DNA of 64,000 nt. Origin: UBA9676 sp963837105. GTDB taxonomy: Bacteria > Actinomycetota > Actinomycetes > Streptosporangiales > Streptosporangiaceae. A model generated the notes under the pieces. It did not search any database. It worked only from the letters and a program-made list of their open reading frames with translations, and was not told the origin of the DNA. The stretch spans positions 1 to 64,000 of the forward strand of contig CAWIMG010000025.1 of NCBI GenBank assembly GCA_963837105.1. Reading direction: 5' to 3'. This document shows positions 8,474 through 16,800 of the stretch, in pieces. How positions within the stretch are numbered: the first letter of the stretch is position 1; every line of letters begins with the position of its first letter. The position numbers were made by a program, and so were the translations under genes.

Positions 8474-8968
8474 GTGGTGAACTGTCCTCAGTGCAACACC
8501 CCCATCCCCGCCGGGGCGAAATTCTGCCCGCAATGCGGCACTGCCGCCCCACCTCCCACGGCGGTCGGCGGCACCGACACCGGCGGTGGCGGGTATGTCG
8601 GCGGCAACCTCAGCGTCGGCGGCAGTTACGCCGGGCGGGACTTTACGGTCCAGGGCAACTACGAGCAGACCCAGGGCATCCCGGCCGCGGAGCTGGCCAG
8701 CCTGTTCGCGGTGGTTTACCGGCAGATCGACGCGCACAAGTCCGACGCCGATGCCGACGCCGAGGTGCTGCGGGAAGCGACCGGGAAGGTCCAGCAGGAA
8801 GTGGCCAAAGGCGATCAGGCCGATCCAGGCAACGTGAAGCGGTGGGTTGCCACCATCAAGAAGCTCGCCCCGGACGTCGCCGAGGTCCTGGTGAACGCCC
8901 TCATCAACCCAGGTGCCGCGGTCGGCTCGGTGGTGCGGCACGCGCTGGCGGGCTTCGGGGGCGGTTAG
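8474..8968 (+). CDS. Zinc-ribbon protein with glycine-rich repeat motif and helical tail
   Basis: About 164 aa from GTG 8474 (GTG 8477 is an equal alternative; the ribosome-binding site is weak). A double CPxC zinc ribbon (Cys4/Cys7 and Cys18/Cys21) opens the protein. Residues 36-59 form a glycine-rich stretch, TGGGGYVGG...GGSYAGRD, that recurs almost identically at the N-terminus of the next gene. Residues about 68-164 are predicted helical (ELASLFAVVYRQIDAHK, VQQEVAKGDQADPG, VKRWVATIKKLAPDVAEVL). I recall this helical tail following GRD-type motifs in bacterial conflict or signalling proteins, but have not verified it. The next gene starts 3 bp after the stop, so the two are one operon. The molecular function is unknown. 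Confidence 0.75.
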   Translation: MVNCPQCNTPIPAGAKFCPQCGTAAPPPTAVGGTDTGGGGYVGGNLSVGGSYAGRDFTVQGNYEQTQGIPAAELASLFAVVYRQIDAHKSDADADAEVLREATGKVQQEVAKGDQADPGNVKRWVATIKKLAPDVAEVLVNALINPGAAVGSVVRHALAGFGGG

Positions 8969-8971
8969 CCG

Positions 8972-10735
8972 GTGACGGGGGGCGTCAACACCGGTGGCGG
9001 GGGGTATGTCGGCGGCAGCCTGAACATCGGCGGCGACTACGCCGGGCGCGATTCGATCCGGATCAGCCAGGTCGTCCAGGTGGTCGTCAACGTCTCCGCC
9101 TCCGGCGGCTCGCAGGCAGGCCCGGCGGACCCGGCCGCCAAGGCGGAACTGGAACGCCAGATCCGGGACGTGGTCGACACCCTGCAGAGCCAGAAGCAGC
9201 AGCTTGACCAGCTCGGCGTGGAGCCGGGAATCCCGGCGCCAGCCGCGATGCCGGCTGGCGCGGCGGCTCAGGGCGGCATGGCCGGCTCATGGAGCGCGCT
9301 CGGCGGCCCCGCCGCCGGGAAGAACATCGACGCGGGCCAGGCCGCCCGGGTGTCGAGCGGCTTCTCCGCGGCGTCCGCGCAGCTGCAGCAGATCGAACGC
9401 CAGCTAGCCGGGCCGGTGGTGGAACTCGCGGTCGGCGACCAGCGGCTGGACGTGGTCGGCCTGCTGGTCCGCCAGGGAAACCTGGCGCTGTGGCGGTTCC
9501 GGCAAGCAGCCTCCCGGCTGTCCGGCCAGCAATCGACCGCGGACTTCATGGCGAGGCTGGAGTGGCCGGCCCCGCTTGAGGTGCAGGCGATGAACGCGCA
9601 GGCACGAGGCAACATCCAGGTCCTGCGCGGGCTCGCGCTCGGGAAGATGCTGCAGCCGCTCCTCAGCAACCAGCCCAACGCGATGTGGTCCACATCCGAC
9701 CAGCTGCTGCACGGGCGCTGGTCCGACGTACTCGATGGGCTGCAGGCCAACGGCACCATCGATGCCGAGATGGCCATGCACGCCCGGACCCAGCTCGAGG
9801 CGCTCGGCCAGCCGTACAACCCCAATGATGTGAGCTCTGCCGCCCAGGAGGCCGAGCACGCATTCCGGCAGGCGCTCGAACGGGACCCGCAGAGCACCGC
9901 CGCCCTGGTCAATCTGGCCACGCTGCTGGCCGACTCGGCCTCCTTCAGCTACGTCGCCAGCGGCACCGCGGACCGGGACCGGCTGAGCAGCGCCCAGACG
10001 CTGTTCGGCCAGGCCCGCCAGCTTCTCACCGGCCGTACCGACGCGGCCAGCCTCAACGAACTCGGCCGGTGCCGGCTCTACATGGCCAGCGCGCTGCCCC
10101 CCGGCGCGAACCTGGACGCGGTTCAGGCGATGGTCATGTACGCCCAGCTCATGCAGGCCGCCCACAGCCGTGCCGCGCAGCAGACGATCCAGTGGGATAT
10201 CGTCCGCCGGCTCTTTGCGCGCAACAGCGCCGAGTTCGTGGACCAGGCGGCCGTCGCCGAAGCGCGTGAGCTGCTCACCCGGGCGGGCGACAACGTGCTC
10301 GCCGCGCAATGTGCCCGGATGCTGCAGAACGTGCAGACCGCGCTGGCCAACCAGCCTGGCCAGATCCAGCGGGCCCAGCAGGCCTGGCCGGTTGTCGGAT
10401 CCTGGAACTACCAGGGCGGCAACGCATTCGTGGCGGTCGCCGGGCGGATCGTCTTCGACGCCGAGGGCATTTTCCACTGGCTTGCCGACGCCGGCCCGAT
10501 GCCGGGCATGGTTGCCGAGCGGAACATCTGCGTCGGTGGCTACCAGGTGATGAACGGCGCGATCAGTTTGCAGGGCATGCGCTGGATGATGCCGCCACCA
10601 CAGGCCTGGGGAGCGGTGCAGCCACCCCCGCCCATCCAGTTCAGCACCCAGTTCATGGTCCAGGGCTGGACCGCTGACCAGCTCGCCATCTACGTCCCGG
10701 AGAACGGCGTCCAGGCGCAGTTCCAGCGGTTCTGA
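8972..10735 (+). CDS. Multidomain protein: glycine-rich motif, coiled coil, TPR-like repeats, lipocalin-like C-terminus
   Basis: 587 aa from GTG 8972. Residues 7-31 repeat the glycine-rich motif of the preceding protein (TGGGGYVGG...GGDYAGRD), and the DNA is similar there too. A coiled coil follows (AKAELERQIRDVVDTLQSQK, about 50-75). Then come helical regions including LDVVGLLVRQGNLALWRFRQ and a TPR-like segment (EAEHAFRQALERDPQSTAAL to about 460). The last about 110 residues (WPVVGSWNYQGG to the end) look like a small beta-barrel of lipocalin type, with GSWNYQG and alternating hydrophobic strands. No enzymatic motif is seen. The operon position and shared motif suggest the two products interact. 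I do not recognise the family as a whole. Confidence 0.75.
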   Translation: MTGGVNTGGGGYVGGSLNIGGDYAGRDSIRISQVVQVVVNVSASGGSQAGPADPAAKAELERQIRDVVDTLQSQKQQLDQLGVEPGIPAPAAMPAGAAAQGGMAGSWSALGGPAAGKNIDAGQAARVSSGFSAASAQLQQIERQLAGPVVELAVGDQRLDVVGLLVRQGNLALWRFRQAASRLSGQQSTADFMARLEWPAPLEVQAMNAQARGNIQVLRGLALGKMLQPLLSNQPNAMWSTSDQLLHGRWSDVLDGLQANGTIDAEMAMHARTQLEALGQPYNPNDVSSAAQEAEHAFRQALERDPQSTAALVNLATLLADSASFSYVASGTADRDRLSSAQTLFGQARQLLTGRTDAASLNELGRCRLYMASALPPGANLDAVQAMVMYAQLMQAAHSRAAQQTIQWDIVRRLFARNSAEFVDQAAVAEARELLTRAGDNVLAAQCARMLQNVQTALANQPGQIQRAQQAWPVVGSWNYQGGNAFVAVAGRIVFDAEGIFHWLADAGPMPGMVAERNICVGGYQVMNGAISLQGMRWMMPPPQAWGAVQPPPPIQFSTQFMVQGWTADQLAIYVPENGVQAQFQRF

Positions 10736-12181
10736 TCACAGGCCCGCCGCCGGGGCACGGTGCGGCCAGCTGAAGCCGTCGCCCACCGCGGCGGCCAGCA
10801 GCAGGTAGGCCCCGGCGGCCGGCTGGCTCAGCTTCGCCAGGTCGACCTCGGCGCCCTCGTCCAGATGCGGGTCGTACGGGATCCGCACCACCGCCCGGCA
10901 CCGGGCGGCGAAATGCTGCTCCAGCCGCCCCAGATCCACGGTGCTCTTGCCGCGTGGCCTGACCGCGGACAGTACCACCACCGCGTCCCGCACCAGGTCT
11001 GAGTGACCATGCGCCTGCAGCCAGTCCAAGGTGGCGCTGGCACTGCGCGCACCGTCCACCGACGCGGAGCTGACCAGCACGATCTGGTCGGCCAGCCGCA
11101 GCACGCCCGCCATCGCCGAGTGCAGCAGGCCGGTTCCGCAGTCGGTGATGCAGACCGAGTAGTAGTGCCCGAGCACGCGCATGACGTCCTGATAGTCAGC
11201 ATCGCTGAACGCCACCGACACCGCGGGGTCGCGATCGGATGCGAGCACCTCCAGCCGGCTCGGCGCCTGCGTAGTGAAGGCCCGCACGTCCGCGTAGCGC
11301 AGGATGTGATCCCGCTCGGTCAGCAGATCCCGGACGGTCGCCGCCGTCTCCAGCCGCAGCTTGTCGGACAGCGTGCCCCGGTCCGGGTTGGCGTCCACCG
11401 CGATCACCCGGTCGCCGCGCAGCGAGGCCAGTGTCGAGCCCAGCCCCATCACTGTGGTGGTCTTGCCGACCCCGCCCTTCAGGCTGAGCACCGCCACCCG
11501 GTGATGGCCGGTGGCCACCGGCGTGCAGGCCCGGCTGACCAGTTCCCGGTGCCGCACTTCGGCGCGCGAAGCAGTGGCATGGACCAGGCCACCGGTGAGG
11601 TAGTACAGCGCCCGGCGCCAGCCGCCCGGCGGGGCGGCATGACGCCCGGGCAGCAGCAGGTCGGCGGTGAGGCTGTCGGCAGTTTCCGCCCGCTGCCGGT
11701 GGGACGGTTCGGCCGCCGGTAACGGCCTGCCGCTGGCGGGGGCGCCACCGTACTCGGCCAGCGGGTCACCGTCCGGGGGGTCGAACCCGGTGGAGCGGCC
11801 GTAAGCGCCAGCCGTTCCGTACTCCTCCGCCGGGCCGTACTCGCCCGCCCGGCCGTACTCCTCCGCCGGGCCGTACTCGCCCGCCTGGCCGTACTCCTCC
11901 GCGACGCGGTACTCCGCAGCCGGTCCGTATCCGCCGGGGATGCCGTACCCGCCAGCCGTCCCGTACTCCTCGGCCAGGCCGTAGCCCCCAGCCGGCTCCG
12001 CACCGGCGCCAGGCTCCTCGCCGCTGCCGGGCTCCTCGCCGCTGCGGGGCTGGCCGAATAAGCCGGGCAGGTCACCCGCCGGCCAGCGGAACGTGCCCGC
12101 GCTGTCCTGGCCGGCTCGCCCCGCCGGATCCATCCCGGCCGCCCCGTACCCCATCGTCTGGTCTGTCTCGTGGTCCGCCAA
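10736..12181 (-). CDS. MinD/ParA-type ATPase with N-terminal YG-rich repeat tail
   Basis: 481 aa. Residues about 230-470 are a MinD/ParA/SIMIBI ATPase: the deviant Walker A is KGGVGKTT (235-242), followed by VIAVDANPDRGTLSDKL and VCITDCGTGLLHSA. The arrangement of a long disordered N-terminus, then VATGHHRVAVLSLKGGVGKTT, resembles EspI-like ATPases linked to type VII secretion in mycobacteria. No ESX genes are adjacent. Residues about 65-128 are hexapeptide repeats of the form xxEYGx. The start is TTG 12179-12181, supported by AGGGGA seven bases upstream. It converges on the two-gene glycine-motif operon with no gap. Confidence 0.8.
   Translation of the reverse strand: MADHETDQTMGYGAAGMDPAGRAGQDSAGTFRWPAGDLPGLFGQPRSGEEPGSGEEPGAGAEPAGGYGLAEEYGTAGGYGIPGGYGPAAEYRVAEEYGQAGEYGPAEEYGRAGEYGPAEEYGTAGAYGRSTGFDPPDGDPLAEYGGAPASGRPLPAAEPSHRQRAETADSLTADLLLPGRHAAPPGGWRRALYYLTGGLVHATASRAEVRHRELVSRACTPVATGHHRVAVLSLKGGVGKTTTVMGLGSTLASLRGDRVIAVDANPDRGTLSDKLRLETAATVRDLLTERDHILRYADVRAFTTQAPSRLEVLASDRDPAVSVAFSDADYQDVMRVLGHYYSVCITDCGTGLLHSAMAGVLRLADQIVLVSSASVDGARSASATLDWLQAHGHSDLVRDAVVVLSAVRPRGKSTVDLGRLEQHFAARCRAVVRIPYDPHLDEGAEVDLAKLSQPAAGAYLLLAAAVGDGFSWPHRAPAAGL
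11798..11989 (-). repeat. Eighteen-bp tandem repeats encoding xxEYGx hexapeptides
   Basis: About ten degenerate copies of an 18-bp unit encode AEEYGT, AGGYGI, AAEYRV, AEEYGQ, AGEYGP and similar hexapeptides in the N-terminal tail of the MinD-type ATPase. Alternation of AEEYG and AGEYG units suggests a higher-order 36-bp duplication. Confidence 0.8.
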
Positions 12182-12335
12182 GGCCGTTCCCCTCAGCTCT
12201 CATCGGGTAGGAGAATGTCACCCCCGGCATGGCCCACGTGCACGGGCCGCTACCCGAGGGTATGCCCGCCGGCACCGGTCGCACATGCCCGCTGCGAAAT
12301 GCCGTCATCCTCACCAGTCAGGGCAGGAGAAGCCC

Positions 12336-13328
12336 ATGCGTGCGGTCGTCATCACCAGCCCCGGTGGCCCCGAGGTGCTCCGCCTCACCGACGTGCCCGA
12401 TCCGGTGGCCGGCCCGGGCGAGGTGGTCATCGACGTGGCCGCGGCCGGCCTGAACCCGGCCGATGTGCTGCAGCGGATGGGCGGCTACCCGCCCCCACCG
12501 GGCGCCTCCCCCTATCCCGGGCTGGAGTGCTCGGGCCGGATCAGCGCCATCGGGCCGGGGGTGACCGGCTGGCGGGCCGGCGACGAGGTGTGCGCCCTGC
12601 TGGCCGGCGGCGGGTACGCCGAGCGGGTAGCCGTGCCGCAGGGCCAGTTGCTGCCGGTCCCGGACGGGGTCAGCCTGATCGACGCGGCCGGCCTGCCGGA
12701 GGCCGCCTGCACGGTGCATGCGACCATGATCAGCCAGGCCCACCTGGCCGCGGGCGAGACGGTGCTGGTGCATGGTGGCGCAGGCGGGATCGGGACGATG
12801 GCGATCCAGCTGGCGAAGGCGCTCCGCGCCCAGGTCGCCTGCACCGCCGGGACCCCCGCCAAGCTGGCGTTCTGCACCGAACTGGGTGCGGACCTGGCCA
12901 TCTCCTATGCCGGCGATGACTTCGTCGCCGCCATCGCCTCATTCACCGGCGGCCGCGGCGCGGACGTGATCCTGGACATCATGGGCGCCCCTTACCTGGC
13001 CAGGAACCTGGCGGCGCTGGCGACCGGCGGACGGCTGATAGTGCTGTCCACCCGGGGCGGCACCACCACCGAGATCGACCTCGGCCAGCTGATGCGCAAG
13101 CGGGGCAGCATTCTCGCCTCCACCCTGCGGGCCCGGCCGGCCGCGGAGAAGGCGGCGATCGTGGGCGCCGTCGCGGAGCAGGTCTGGCCGCTCATCGACG
13201 CCGGGCAGGTCCGGCCGGTGATCGAGCGGGTGCTGCCGCTGGCCGAGGCGGCGCAGGCGCACCGGCTGCTGGATGCCGGGACTCACATCGGGAAGATCCT
13301 GCTGGTCAGCGAGCCTCAGCACGGCTGA
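12336..13328 (+). CDS. NAD(P)H:quinone oxidoreductase (zinc-independent MDR family)
   Basis: 330 aa starting at ATG 12336 with CAGGAGA upstream. It is a medium-chain dehydrogenase/reductase of the quinone oxidoreductase (QOR/PIG3) type. The N-terminal GroES-like domain reads MRAVVITSPGGPEVLRLTDVP and GLNPADVLQRMGGYPPPPG. The family block EAACTVHATM precedes the Rossmann fold, whose nucleotide-binding motif is VLVHGGAGGIGTMAIQLAKA. There are no zinc-ligand cysteines. It would reduce quinones or enones with NADPH in the cytoplasm. It appears monocistronic, possibly co-oriented with bpa downstream (60-bp gap). Confidence 0.92.
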   Translation: MRAVVITSPGGPEVLRLTDVPDPVAGPGEVVIDVAAAGLNPADVLQRMGGYPPPPGASPYPGLECSGRISAIGPGVTGWRAGDEVCALLAGGGYAERVAVPQGQLLPVPDGVSLIDAAGLPEAACTVHATMISQAHLAAGETVLVHGGAGGIGTMAIQLAKALRAQVACTAGTPAKLAFCTELGADLAISYAGDDFVAAIASFTGGRGADVILDIMGAPYLARNLAALATGGRLIVLSTRGGTTTEIDLGQLMRKRGSILASTLRARPAAEKAAIVGAVAEQVWPLIDAGQVRPVIERVLPLAEAAQAHRLLDAGTHIGKILLVSEPQHG

Positions 13329-13388
13329 ACCCGGGCTGCTGGCACCACCCGTGGCACGGCGCACTCCGGAAAGGAGCAGACTAGGGAC

Positions 13389-13916
13389 ATGAGCGAGCAG
13401 CCGAACCAGGAGCAGCCCTCCAAGCTGGTCATCGTGGGGCCCGATGGCATGGCCATCGGGGGGGACGACCAGCCGACCGAGCGCCCGGTCATCGAGATGG
13501 TGGAGCAGCCCGCCAAGGTGATGCGGATCGGCAGCATGATCCGCCAGCTGCTGGACGAGGTGAAGTCCGCCCCGCTGGATGAGAAGAGCCGGGCCCGGCT
13601 GGCCGAGATTCACAAGAGCTCGATCAAGGAACTCGAGGACGGGCTGGCCCCCGAACTCGTTGATGAGCTGGAGCGGCTGTCGCTCCCATTCGCCGAGGGC
13701 GACCCGCCCAGCGAGGCCGAGCTGCGGGTGGCGCAGGCGCAGCTGGTCGGCTGGCTGGAAGGGCTGTTCCACGGCATCCAGACCACCTTGTTCGCGCAGC
13801 AGATGGCAGCGCGGGCGCAGCTGGAGCAGATGCGGCGGGCGCTGCCGCCGGGCGTCCTTCCCGCCGCCGGCGAGGAAGGCCAGCCGCCACCGCGCTCATC
13901 CGGCCCTTACCTGTAG
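13389..13916 (+). CDS. bpa: Bacterial proteasome activator Bpa/PafE
   Basis: The 175-aa protein fits the Bpa/PafE (formerly DUF2587) family, ATP-independent rings that dock on the 20S proteasome and feed it unfolded proteins. Conserved blocks seen are PAKVMRIGSMIRQLLDEVKSAPLDE, split here as PAKVMRIGSMIRQLLDE and VKSAPLDE, then RARLAEIHKSSIKELE and LVGWLEGLFHGIQTTLFAQQ, which form the four-helix bundle. The C-terminus that inserts into proteasome pockets normally ends in GQYL. Here it is GPYL, a conservative variant at the third-last residue. No proteasome genes are in the window. The stop is 8 bp from convergent pheA. Confidence 0.92.
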   Translation: MSEQPNQEQPSKLVIVGPDGMAIGGDDQPTERPVIEMVEQPAKVMRIGSMIRQLLDEVKSAPLDEKSRARLAEIHKSSIKELEDGLAPELVDELERLSLPFAEGDPPSEAELRVAQAQLVGWLEGLFHGIQTTLFAQQMAARAQLEQMRRALPPGVLPAAGEEGQPPPRSSGPYL

Positions 13917-13924
13917 GTGGCCTC

Positions 13925-14848
13925 TCAGACCCGGCCGTAGCGGAGGCGCCCCAGCCAGGCTGCGGCCTGCGCGAACTCGGCGTCAGACGTGCCCGCCCGG
14001 ACCTGGGTGCGGCCGCCGCCGTGCCGCTGGTAACTGCCCAGGAACCGGACATCGGCACAGACCCGGCGCAGGCCCATCAGCGCCTCCCCGACCCGTGCGT
14101 CGTCCAGGTGGCCTTCGCAGTCGATGGAAAAGCAGTATTTGCCCAGCCCGTCGCCGGTCGGCCGGGACTCGATCCTGGTCAGGTTGATACCGCGGACCGC
14201 GAACTCGGTCAGCAGCTCCATCAGCGCACCGGGATGGTCCTCGCGCAGGAAGGTGACCAGCGTGGTCCGGTCTGCCCCGGTGGCGGCGGGGACCGGGCCG
14301 GGCTGGCCCACCACCACGAACCGGGTGACCGCGTCCGGCACGTCGCTGACGTCCGTGACCATGGCCACTAGCCCATACCGGCTGGCCGCAAAAGCGCCGG
14401 CCAGCGCGGCGTCGAGCAGGCCGTCGGCCACTTGCCGGGCCGCTTCAGCGTTCGACGCGGCCGGCCGCCAGTCCGCGTCCGGCAGGTGCCTGGCCAGCCA
14501 GTGGCGGCATTGCGGCTGCGCCTGCGGGTGCCCACCCACCGTCTTGATGTCCGCCAGCGCGGTGCCCTCCCGGCCGAGCAGGGCGAAGGTGACCGGCAGC
14601 AGGAGTTCGGCGCGGATGGACAGATCGGGGCCGGCCGCCAGCCCATCCAGCGTGCCGGTCACCGCACCCTCGACCGAGTTCTCGATCGGGACCATGGCCA
14701 GTTCGGCCGCCCCGGTCCGGACGGCGTCCAGCGTGGCCTGGATGCTCGGGCATGGCAGCGCGTCGGGCAGCGCTGACGGCTCATACTCGGCCAGCGCGGC
14801 CTCGGTGAAGGTGCCTTCCGGCCCCAGATAGGCAAAACGGGCTGGCAC
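13925..14848 (-). CDS. pheA: Prephenate dehydratase
   Basis: 307 aa, monofunctional PheA of phenylalanine biosynthesis: prephenate to phenylpyruvate. The opening VPARFAYLGPEGTFTEAAL, the site IENSVEGAV, the catalytic TRF in DAVTRFVVVG and the C-terminal ACT domain are all present. The ACT domain contains the ESRP motif (RIESRPTGDGLGKYCFSIDC), which binds Phe for feedback control. The start is GTG 14848, with GGAGGAG eight bases upstream. Longer in-frame extensions into the repeat gene are not supported. Confidence 0.95.
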   Translation of the reverse strand: MPARFAYLGPEGTFTEAALAEYEPSALPDALPCPSIQATLDAVRTGAAELAMVPIENSVEGAVTGTLDGLAAGPDLSIRAELLLPVTFALLGREGTALADIKTVGGHPQAQPQCRHWLARHLPDADWRPAASNAEAARQVADGLLDAALAGAFAASRYGLVAMVTDVSDVPDAVTRFVVVGQPGPVPAATGADRTTLVTFLREDHPGALMELLTEFAVRGINLTRIESRPTGDGLGKYCFSIDCEGHLDDARVGEALMGLRRVCADVRFLGSYQRHGGGRTQVRAGTSDAEFAQAAAWLGRLRYGRV

Positions 14849-15002
14849 TGTCAGCGCTCCTCCGGGCGGGCCGAACGTGGCAATGAGCTGGGGAAACTCC
14901 TCATGGGCACCCACCGTATACCACCAGCTCGGGCAGCCGCTGCGGCTCGTCATGCTCATCCGGCCCCGGCCCGGCGCCGCCCGGCCGGACGGGCAGGCGG
15001 GT

Positions 15003-15362
15003 TTACCTGCCGGGCAGGCCCGCCAGATGCTCGGCGGCGGACAGGCGCACCTCTTCGCCGACCGCGTCGTCCCGGGCGATGGCCAGGCACGCCGGGGCAG
15101 CCGCCCGCGGGTTGACGGCAACCAGCAACTCGGCGGCGGACAGGCGCACCTCGTCACCGACAGCGTCATCGCAGGCGATGGCCAGGCACGCCGGGCCGGC
15201 CTCCCGCGGGGAGACGGCGGCGAGCTGCTCGGCGGCGGACAGGCGCACCTCGTCGGACACTCCCTCGTCGCAGGCGATGGCGGAGAAGGCTTCGGCGGCG
15301 GCGCTGGGGCTGTGCTCTGCTAGCCGCTCGGCTGCGTCCATGCGGCCCTCATCGTCGGTCAT
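15003..15362 (-). CDS. HEAT-like repeat protein (three 33-residue repeats)
   Basis: 119 aa beginning at ATG 15362 (MTDDEGRMDAAERLAEHSP); the ribosome-binding site is weak. The body is three near-identical 33-residue helical repeats carrying DEVRLSAAE-L, PR-A-PACLAIACDDAVG, encoded by 99-bp tandem DNA repeats. The pattern suits HEAT/armadillo-like alpha-solenoids, which mediate protein-protein contacts. No enzyme motif is present, and I do not recognise a named family. It sits alone between pheA and a glycosyltransferase on the same strand. Confidence 0.65.
   Translation of the reverse strand: MTDDEGRMDAAERLAEHSPSAAAEAFSAIACDEGVSDEVRLSAAEQLAAVSPREAGPACLAIACDDAVGDEVRLSAAELLVAVNPRAAAPACLAIARDDAVGEEVRLSAAEHLAGLPGR
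15031..15327 (-). repeat. Three tandem 99-bp repeats inside the HEAT-like gene
   Basis: The landmark TCGGCGGCGGACAGGCGCAC begins at 15031, 15130 and 15229, giving an exact 99-bp period that keeps the reading frame. The copies differ by scattered substitutions. Confidence 0.85.
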
Positions 15363-15475
15363 GGCGGTGCCAGCTTTCTCTGGACGATCAGTTCCCGTCC
15401 AGTCTGGTGGCGCTGGCCCGCTTCCGGCCATCGGGGACATCCCTGATCAGACCCTGACCGCAACCGTGCGCCCGG

Positions 15476-16219
15476 CTACCGGAGCCGTGGTTCTCCCCGC
15501 ACCCGCCCCTGCTGCCACCTCTTGCGGGCCGCGAGCGCGCGGGCGACGTCGGTGAACTGGCGGGCCCGGTGCAGCTGCGACCGCCAGTCGGTGCCGGTGG
15601 CCCGGTGAGCCAGTGGCACCTCCACTTCCCTGATCCGCAGCCCCTGCCGGAGCAGATCGATGGTCAGCCCGGTCTCCACCCCGAACCCGGCGGCGAGCGG
15701 CCGCCCGGCCTCGAAGGCGGCCCGGGTAAGGCAGCGCTGCCCGTTCAGCGGCTGGGCCGGGCGCCAGCCGGTCGCCCGCTCGATGCCCGCGCCGGAGAGC
15801 GAGACCACGAAGCCGTGACCGCCGTGGCGGACCCGGTCGGTGAAGACAGCGATGGTCATATCGGCCTCACCCGCCCGCACCGGACCGGCCAGCGGTGCCG
15901 CGAGGCGGGCCGTCTCAGCCAGGTCGCCGTCCAGGAACAGCAGGTGGCGTGGCTGGGCGCGGCCGTCCCGGCCGTCCAGCAGAGCCACCGCCTCGGCCCC
16001 GCTCTCCATGGCCGCGGCCTTGCCGCGGCGGCGGGAATGCCGGACCACGGACGCGCCCGCCGCCCGGGCGGCGGCGGCCGTGTCATCCCGGGAGCCGTCA
16101 TCGACCACCAGCACCAGGTTGACGCCGGGCAGGCTGGCGGCGCCGGCCACGGTCGCGCGGATCCGGTCGGACTCGTCCCGGGCCGGAATGACGACCGCGA
16201 CGTCACCGCTGCCTGGCAT
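15476..16219 (-). CDS. Family-2 glycosyltransferase
   Basis: 247 aa with a GT-A fold. The start VAVVIPARDESDRIRATV is followed by the nucleotide-binding LVVDDGSRDDT. The motif LLFLDGDLAET corresponds to the DxD metal site, and a basic RHSRRRGKAAAMESG segment is typical of dolichol-phosphate-mannose/glucosyl-3-phosphoglycerate-like enzymes. The C-terminal part has PLNGQRCLTRAAFEAG and GFGVETGLTIDLLRQGLRI, also common in that group. No transmembrane segment is seen, so a cytoplasmic enzyme is likely. The sugar donor and acceptor cannot be inferred. The start is ATG 16219. Confidence 0.85.
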   Translation of the reverse strand: MPGSGDVAVVIPARDESDRIRATVAGAASLPGVNLVLVVDDGSRDDTAAAARAAGASVVRHSRRRGKAAAMESGAEAVALLDGRDGRAQPRHLLFLDGDLAETARLAAPLAGPVRAGEADMTIAVFTDRVRHGGHGFVVSLSGAGIERATGWRPAQPLNGQRCLTRAAFEAGRPLAAGFGVETGLTIDLLRQGLRIREVEVPLAHRATGTDWRSQLHRARQFTDVARALAARKRWQQGRVRGEPRLR

Positions 16220-16249
16220 GAGCGGATTCGGGAAAGCCGGGTCCGGCCG

Positions 16250-16597
16250 CTACTGGCCGGCCAGTGAGCCCAGGTCGTCGTGGACGGTGAACACCGACGA
16301 TAGGCCGGTCACCTCCAGCACCTTGCGGACCGACGCCCGCGGCTGCGCGAGCGCGAGGTCACCGCCCCGTTCACAGGCCTGGCGGTGGGCGGCGAGCAGT
16401 ACGTTCATCCCGGTGGAATCGCAGAACTCCACCGCGGACATGTCCACCACGATCTGTGCGGGATCCGCTGGCCCCATCGCGGCGGCCAGTTCGCTCTGCA
16501 GGTACGGGGCTGTGTAGAGATCGATCTCACCGGCCAGGCTGACAATGGTGTGATCACCCTGGGACCGGCTCGATACTCGTAGCTCCACGTGCCGCAC
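16250..16597 (-). CDS. STAS-domain anti-anti-sigma factor
   Basis: About 115 aa, a single STAS domain of the SpoIIAA/RsbV type. It opens with RSQGDHTIVSLAGEIDLYTAPYL, and the phospho-acceptor loop is VEFCDSTGMNVLL, where the serine of DSTG is normally phosphorylated by an anti-sigma kinase. It would release a sigma factor by binding that kinase in the unphosphorylated state. No anti-sigma kinase or sigma gene is adjacent. The start is GTG 16597 or, with better spacing from GGTAGG, GTG 16588. Confidence 0.88.
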   Translation of the reverse strand: MRHVELRVSSRSQGDHTIVSLAGEIDLYTAPYLQSELAAAMGPADPAQIVVDMSAVEFCDSTGMNVLLAAHRQACERGGDLALAQPRASVRKVLEVTGLSSVFTVHDDLGSLAGQ

Positions 16598-16800
16598 CCT
16601 ACCGGTTCCGGGCCGCCGCGGACCATAGCCCCCCAAGCTGCCGGTTCCGGTCGACTGGCCGGGAATGATCGGCCACTCCCAGTAGCATGAGGTCGTTCCG
16701 CCGCCACGAGACCCGGTGTCCGGGCAGGGGCTGGACTATCACCCCGGGTGGCCGGCACTAGCCGCGCGGGCATCGCTGACCTGCTGGACGAGGTGACCTG

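Noticed and set aside
8288..10735. Genomic island inserted at tRNA-Ser(TGA)
   Set aside because: No integrase and no repeated tRNA 3' end was found downstream, and base composition does not visibly change.
13925..15169. Longer in-frame N-terminus for prephenate dehydratase
   Set aside because: The extension is antisense-like, runs over the HEAT-repeat gene in another frame and lacks PheA similarity; GTG 14848 has a good Shine-Dalgarno.
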